This document shows positions 63,041-64,000 of a stretch of 64,000 bases of DNA, piece by piece. The notes beneath the pieces are model-generated. The model was not told the origin of the DNA and ran no database searches. It worked only from the letters and a program-made list of their open reading frames with translations. Position 1 is the first letter of the stretch. Each line of letters begins with the position of its first letter. Made by a program: the position numbers and the translations under genes. Source of the stretch: Saccharomycopsis phalli (Eukaryota > Ascomycota > Saccharomycetes > Ascoideales > Saccharomycopsidaceae); assembly GCA_020342235.1 (NCBI GenBank), contig CP073216.1, forward strand, positions 992,001-1,056,000, read 5' to 3'.

Positions 63041-63195
63041 AAAATTAACACCAATAGGTCCTAGTTTTTTTCTAGCAAATGATTACCTCATTTTATTTTC
63101 AAGTATAGTCAGACATTTTGCTGGATAGTAAAGCGAATATTTTAGCCATTTTACCAACTCGTATCCCAGTTGCTATATTACACGAGTCAAGGCTG
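63040..63195 (-). repeat. Dispersed repeat family B, copy 3 (inverted)
   Basis: Its reverse complement aligns with 4590-4735: ATACGAGTTGGTAAAAT, CTATACTTGAAAATAAAATGA, ACCTATTGG. It lies about 430 bp from tRNA-Phe, a typical neighbourhood for yeast mobile element remnants. Confidence 0.6.
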
Positions 63196-63628
63196 TACCA
63201 ACACACCAATTTTTGGAGGAACTTGCCGTAGTTTTATAGTTTTTCTGAAATTTCTATTAGATTGTCATTTGTATGAGGCCGAGCCGTGACTAGGAAATTG
63301 AGAATCGCTTGCTAAATATTCTCTAAAAGAGGCAATATGATACTGTGAAAGATGTACAAGGGCACCATCAGGGGAATATTTATTTTACTAGCATGATCAA
63401 CACCATTGGCGAAAATTAGGAGCTTGTACTGTACTTTCTAAAGCACTTTGCACGCATATTTAACTCATTTGAGAATATTCGCATAGGCACAGGTGCCGTT
63501 GTGCTAAAGAAAAGCCGACATTTTTGAAGCATAATTGGGCATAATTAAGATCCAATATAAATAATGACGTACTTAGTGTTCATACAGCGTATGATGTCAA
63601 GTAATGACTATACATGAGGCAAAAAATA
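63196..63628. other. Intergenic, no gene seen
   Basis: AT-rich DNA between repeat B and tRNA-Phe. Confidence 0.5.
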
Positions 63629-63711
63629 TGCGAATTCTGTGGATTGAACACAGGACCTTCAGATATCGACTGAACTTCAGTCTGACGCTCTCCCGACTGA
63701 GCTAAATCCGC
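63629..63711 (-). tRNA. tRNA-Phe (GAA) with 10-nt intron
   Basis: The reverse complement gives the same 73-nt mature sequence plan as the gene at 1654-1737: GCGGATT acceptor, TAGCTCAGTCGGGAGAGC D arm (one change, T to C), anticodon GAA at 63678-63676 and TTCAATCC T loop. The T loop base change is at the usual G of GTTCGATCC. A 10-nt intron occupies 63665-63674. The intron differs in sequence and length from the other copy. Confidence 0.96.
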
Positions 63712-63834
63712 TCGACGAACTCAAATTTTTCCTCAGGTCATATGACGCAAAAGGTTTTCTGCGCCACTGCTCTGAGCACGTGGGTATATAATGCGGTGGC
63801 CCGAAAAACAAAAGTGACACTTCATCATTATACC

Positions 63835-64000
63835 ATGGACAAGATTTTACAAGCGGCACAAGCACACCGAAAGCCCGAATCGCACAAGTACCAATACGGT
63901 ACTGCTGGGTTCCGGATGAAGGCTGATCTTTTGGACTCTGTGATGTTCACGACTGGAATCTTGGCGTCGTTGCGGTCGAAGTTCCTTGGCGGCAAGTACA
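63835..64000 (+). CDS. PCM1: Phosphoacetylglucosamine mutase, N-terminal part (gene runs off window)
   Basis: 55 codons are visible. YQYGTAGFRMKADLLDSVMFTTGILASLRS matches the start of Pcm1/Agm1, an alpha-D-phosphohexomutase-family enzyme that converts GlcNAc-6-P to GlcNAc-1-P for UDP-GlcNAc, chitin and N-glycans. The catalytic Ser loop lies beyond the window. The ATG at 63835 is in an ACC-ATGG context and begins 124 bp from the tRNA gene, divergently oriented. The symbol follows S. cerevisiae; AGM1 is a synonym. Confidence 0.93.
   Translation, partial: MDKILQAAQAHRKPESHKYQYGTAGFRMKADLLDSVMFTTGILASLRSKFLGGKY

Overview
The window is nuclear DNA from a budding yeast (Saccharomycotina) that reads CUG as serine. 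Genes are mostly single-exon and tightly spaced. Four proven-by-homology genes carry tiny introns or none at all; the five introns I can place are 36-48 nt, with CTAAC branch sites lying only 4-7 nt before the acceptor. Orthologues are clearly fungal (TPS3/TSL1, GSY, CEM1, YKT6, MRE11, DNA2, MGM101, MAK31, UBC8, OXP1). In the CEM1-like ketoacyl synthase all three in-frame CTG codons that fall in conserved motifs sit where other family members have Ser, so CTG should be translated as Ser throughout. GC-rich genes also avoid CTG. This fits the CUG-Ser1 clade (Debaryomycetaceae/Metschnikowiaceae and relatives), or less likely CUG-Ser2; species cannot be named from the sequence.

Layout: 0-5.9 kb holds the tail of an acidic protein, an intron-bearing tRNA-Phe, an F-box protein and repeat-rich spacer. 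5.9-13 kb holds TPS3 (trehalose synthase regulatory subunit, with a 36-nt intron), a divergent TatD/Scn1-type hydrolase and a TDA1-like kinase. 13.5-18.7 kb is accessory: a duplicated gene for an unknown 47-residue-repeat membrane protein split by a solo LTR, LTR fragments, a secreted Kex2-type precursor and an inverted repeat. 18.7-28.8 kb holds a CaM kinase, MAK31, four-exon UBC8, an unknown coiled protein, an Ada-type zinc/AraC regulator and CEM1. 30.8-43.9 kb holds glycogen synthase, 5-oxoprolinase (37-nt intron), a Rab GTPase, an AIM14-type ferric reductase/NADPH oxidase and YKT6. 45.2-47.2 kb is the intact second copy of the repeat-protein block. 48.6-63 kb holds MRE11, ethanolamine/choline kinase, MGM101, a 7-bp minisatellite touching the DNA2 stop, DNA2, and an unknown helical protein. 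A second tRNA-Phe and the start of PCM1/AGM1 close the window.

The genes do not form a single pathway. Themes are reserve carbohydrate and cell wall precursors (TPS3, GSY, PCM1), DNA maintenance (MRE11, DNA2, MGM101, the Ada-like sensor) and signalling kinases. The most unusual items are the CUG-Ser evidence, the very compact introns, the duplicated unknown repeat protein with one LTR-split copy, the stand-alone Ada-type regulator, and several strong palindromic promoter motifs. Intergenic DNA is AT-rich and full of minisatellites and degenerate dispersed repeats.
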